A stretch of 6,277 nt of DNA, from assembly GCA_934247335.1 (NCBI GenBank), contig CAKQJJ010000084.1, forward strand, positions 1 through 6,277, given 5' to 3'. Position 1 is the stretch's first letter. Every line of letters starts with the position of its first letter. Positions 6,103 through 6,277 of the stretch are shown here, piece after piece. The translations under genes were made by a program, and so were the position numbers. The stretch comes from an uncultured Clostridia bacterium (lineage in GTDB: Bacteria; Bacillota; Clostridia; Christensenellales; Pumilibacteraceae). A model generated the notes under the pieces. That model did not search any database, had not been told where the DNA came from, and was given only the letters and a program-made list of their open reading frames with translations.

Positions 6103-6217
6103 TTTCACGGAAACGTAGCTCGTTCGCACACTCCAATAGTATCGTAATGGACTCGGATAAATAAATTGCGGTTTAGCGGGAATTTTGCAATCGTTCCCTC
6201 TATCCGTTTCCGTGAAA
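6103..6217. repeat. Perfect 13-bp inverted repeat enclosing 89 nt in the 3' flank
   Basis: TTTCACGGAAACG (6103-6115) is the exact reverse complement of CGTTTCCGTGAAA (6205-6217). The enclosed 89 nt can form further stems, for example GGGAA (6178-6182) with TTCCC (6194-6198), and a CGGATA/TATCCG pair (6154-6159 with 6201-6206) that competes with the outer stem. It has no open frame of note. It may be a structured 3' UTR, a small RNA released from it, or a tiny inserted element; no target duplication is seen. Confidence 0.6.
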
Positions 6218-6223
6218 TATTTA

Positions 6224-6268
6224 ACAAAAATCACCTCTTCGATTAATCCTCGACGAGGTGATTTTTGT
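6224..6268. terminator. Strong intrinsic terminator, probably bidirectional
   Basis: A perfect 14-bp stem joins 6224-6237 to 6255-6268. Its GC-containing core is TCACCTC/GAGGTGA, flanked by five A on the left and five T on the right, and the loop can add a TCG/CGA pair (6239-6241 with 6251-6253). The T-run ends transcription of the lipoprotein gene on the plus strand; the matching A-run would serve a convergent gene entering from the right. Confidence 0.88.
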
Positions 6269-6277
6269 ATATTCTTC

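Overview
The window looks like chromosomal DNA from a Gram-positive bacterium of the Bacillota, most likely an uncultured gut-type member of the Clostridia. This rests on sigma-A type promoters, AGGAGG-like ribosome binding sites, a lipoprotein carrying InlB-type repeats, and an intergenic space full of small GC-rich palindromes. The lineage is an inference from style and not from a marker phylogeny.

Layout. Positions 1-651 (minus strand) hold the N-terminal 217 codons of dnaN, the DNA polymerase III sliding clamp; the window edge cuts the gene. Its promoter (TTGACT, 17 bp, TATAAT) and Shine-Dalgarno site are clear. No dnaA lies upstream of it: the next gene is divergent and unrelated, and I see no DnaA-box cluster in the gap. 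Positions 718-1495 carry no convincing gene. From about 900 to 1383 this gap is a mosaic of short direct repeats, tight triloop hairpins and a 246-bp segment bounded by 29-bp imperfect terminal inverted repeats (1100-1345).

Positions 1496-1524 hold a perfect-consensus extended -10 promoter (TTGACA, 17 bp, TGT-TATAAT). It drives one very large gene after a leader of about 136 nt. The gene (1668-6083, plus strand) encodes a 1471-residue secreted lipoprotein with a lipobox at Cys26, three InlB/MucBP-like beta repeats, and then what I read as three tandem copies of a composite unit: a beta 'pre' domain, a carboxypeptidase-regulatory-like beta-sandwich and a roughly 210-260 residue lectin-like beta domain. 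It has no LPXTG motif and no C-terminal membrane segment, so the lipid is the only visible anchor.

The 3' flank contains a perfect 13-bp inverted repeat enclosing 89 nt (6103-6217) and a strong, probably bidirectional, intrinsic terminator (6224-6268).

The two genes are divergent and there is no sign that they work together: one is core replication machinery, the other an accessory cell-surface protein. The points most worth following are the architecture of the lipoprotein and the repeat elements in the intergenic space.
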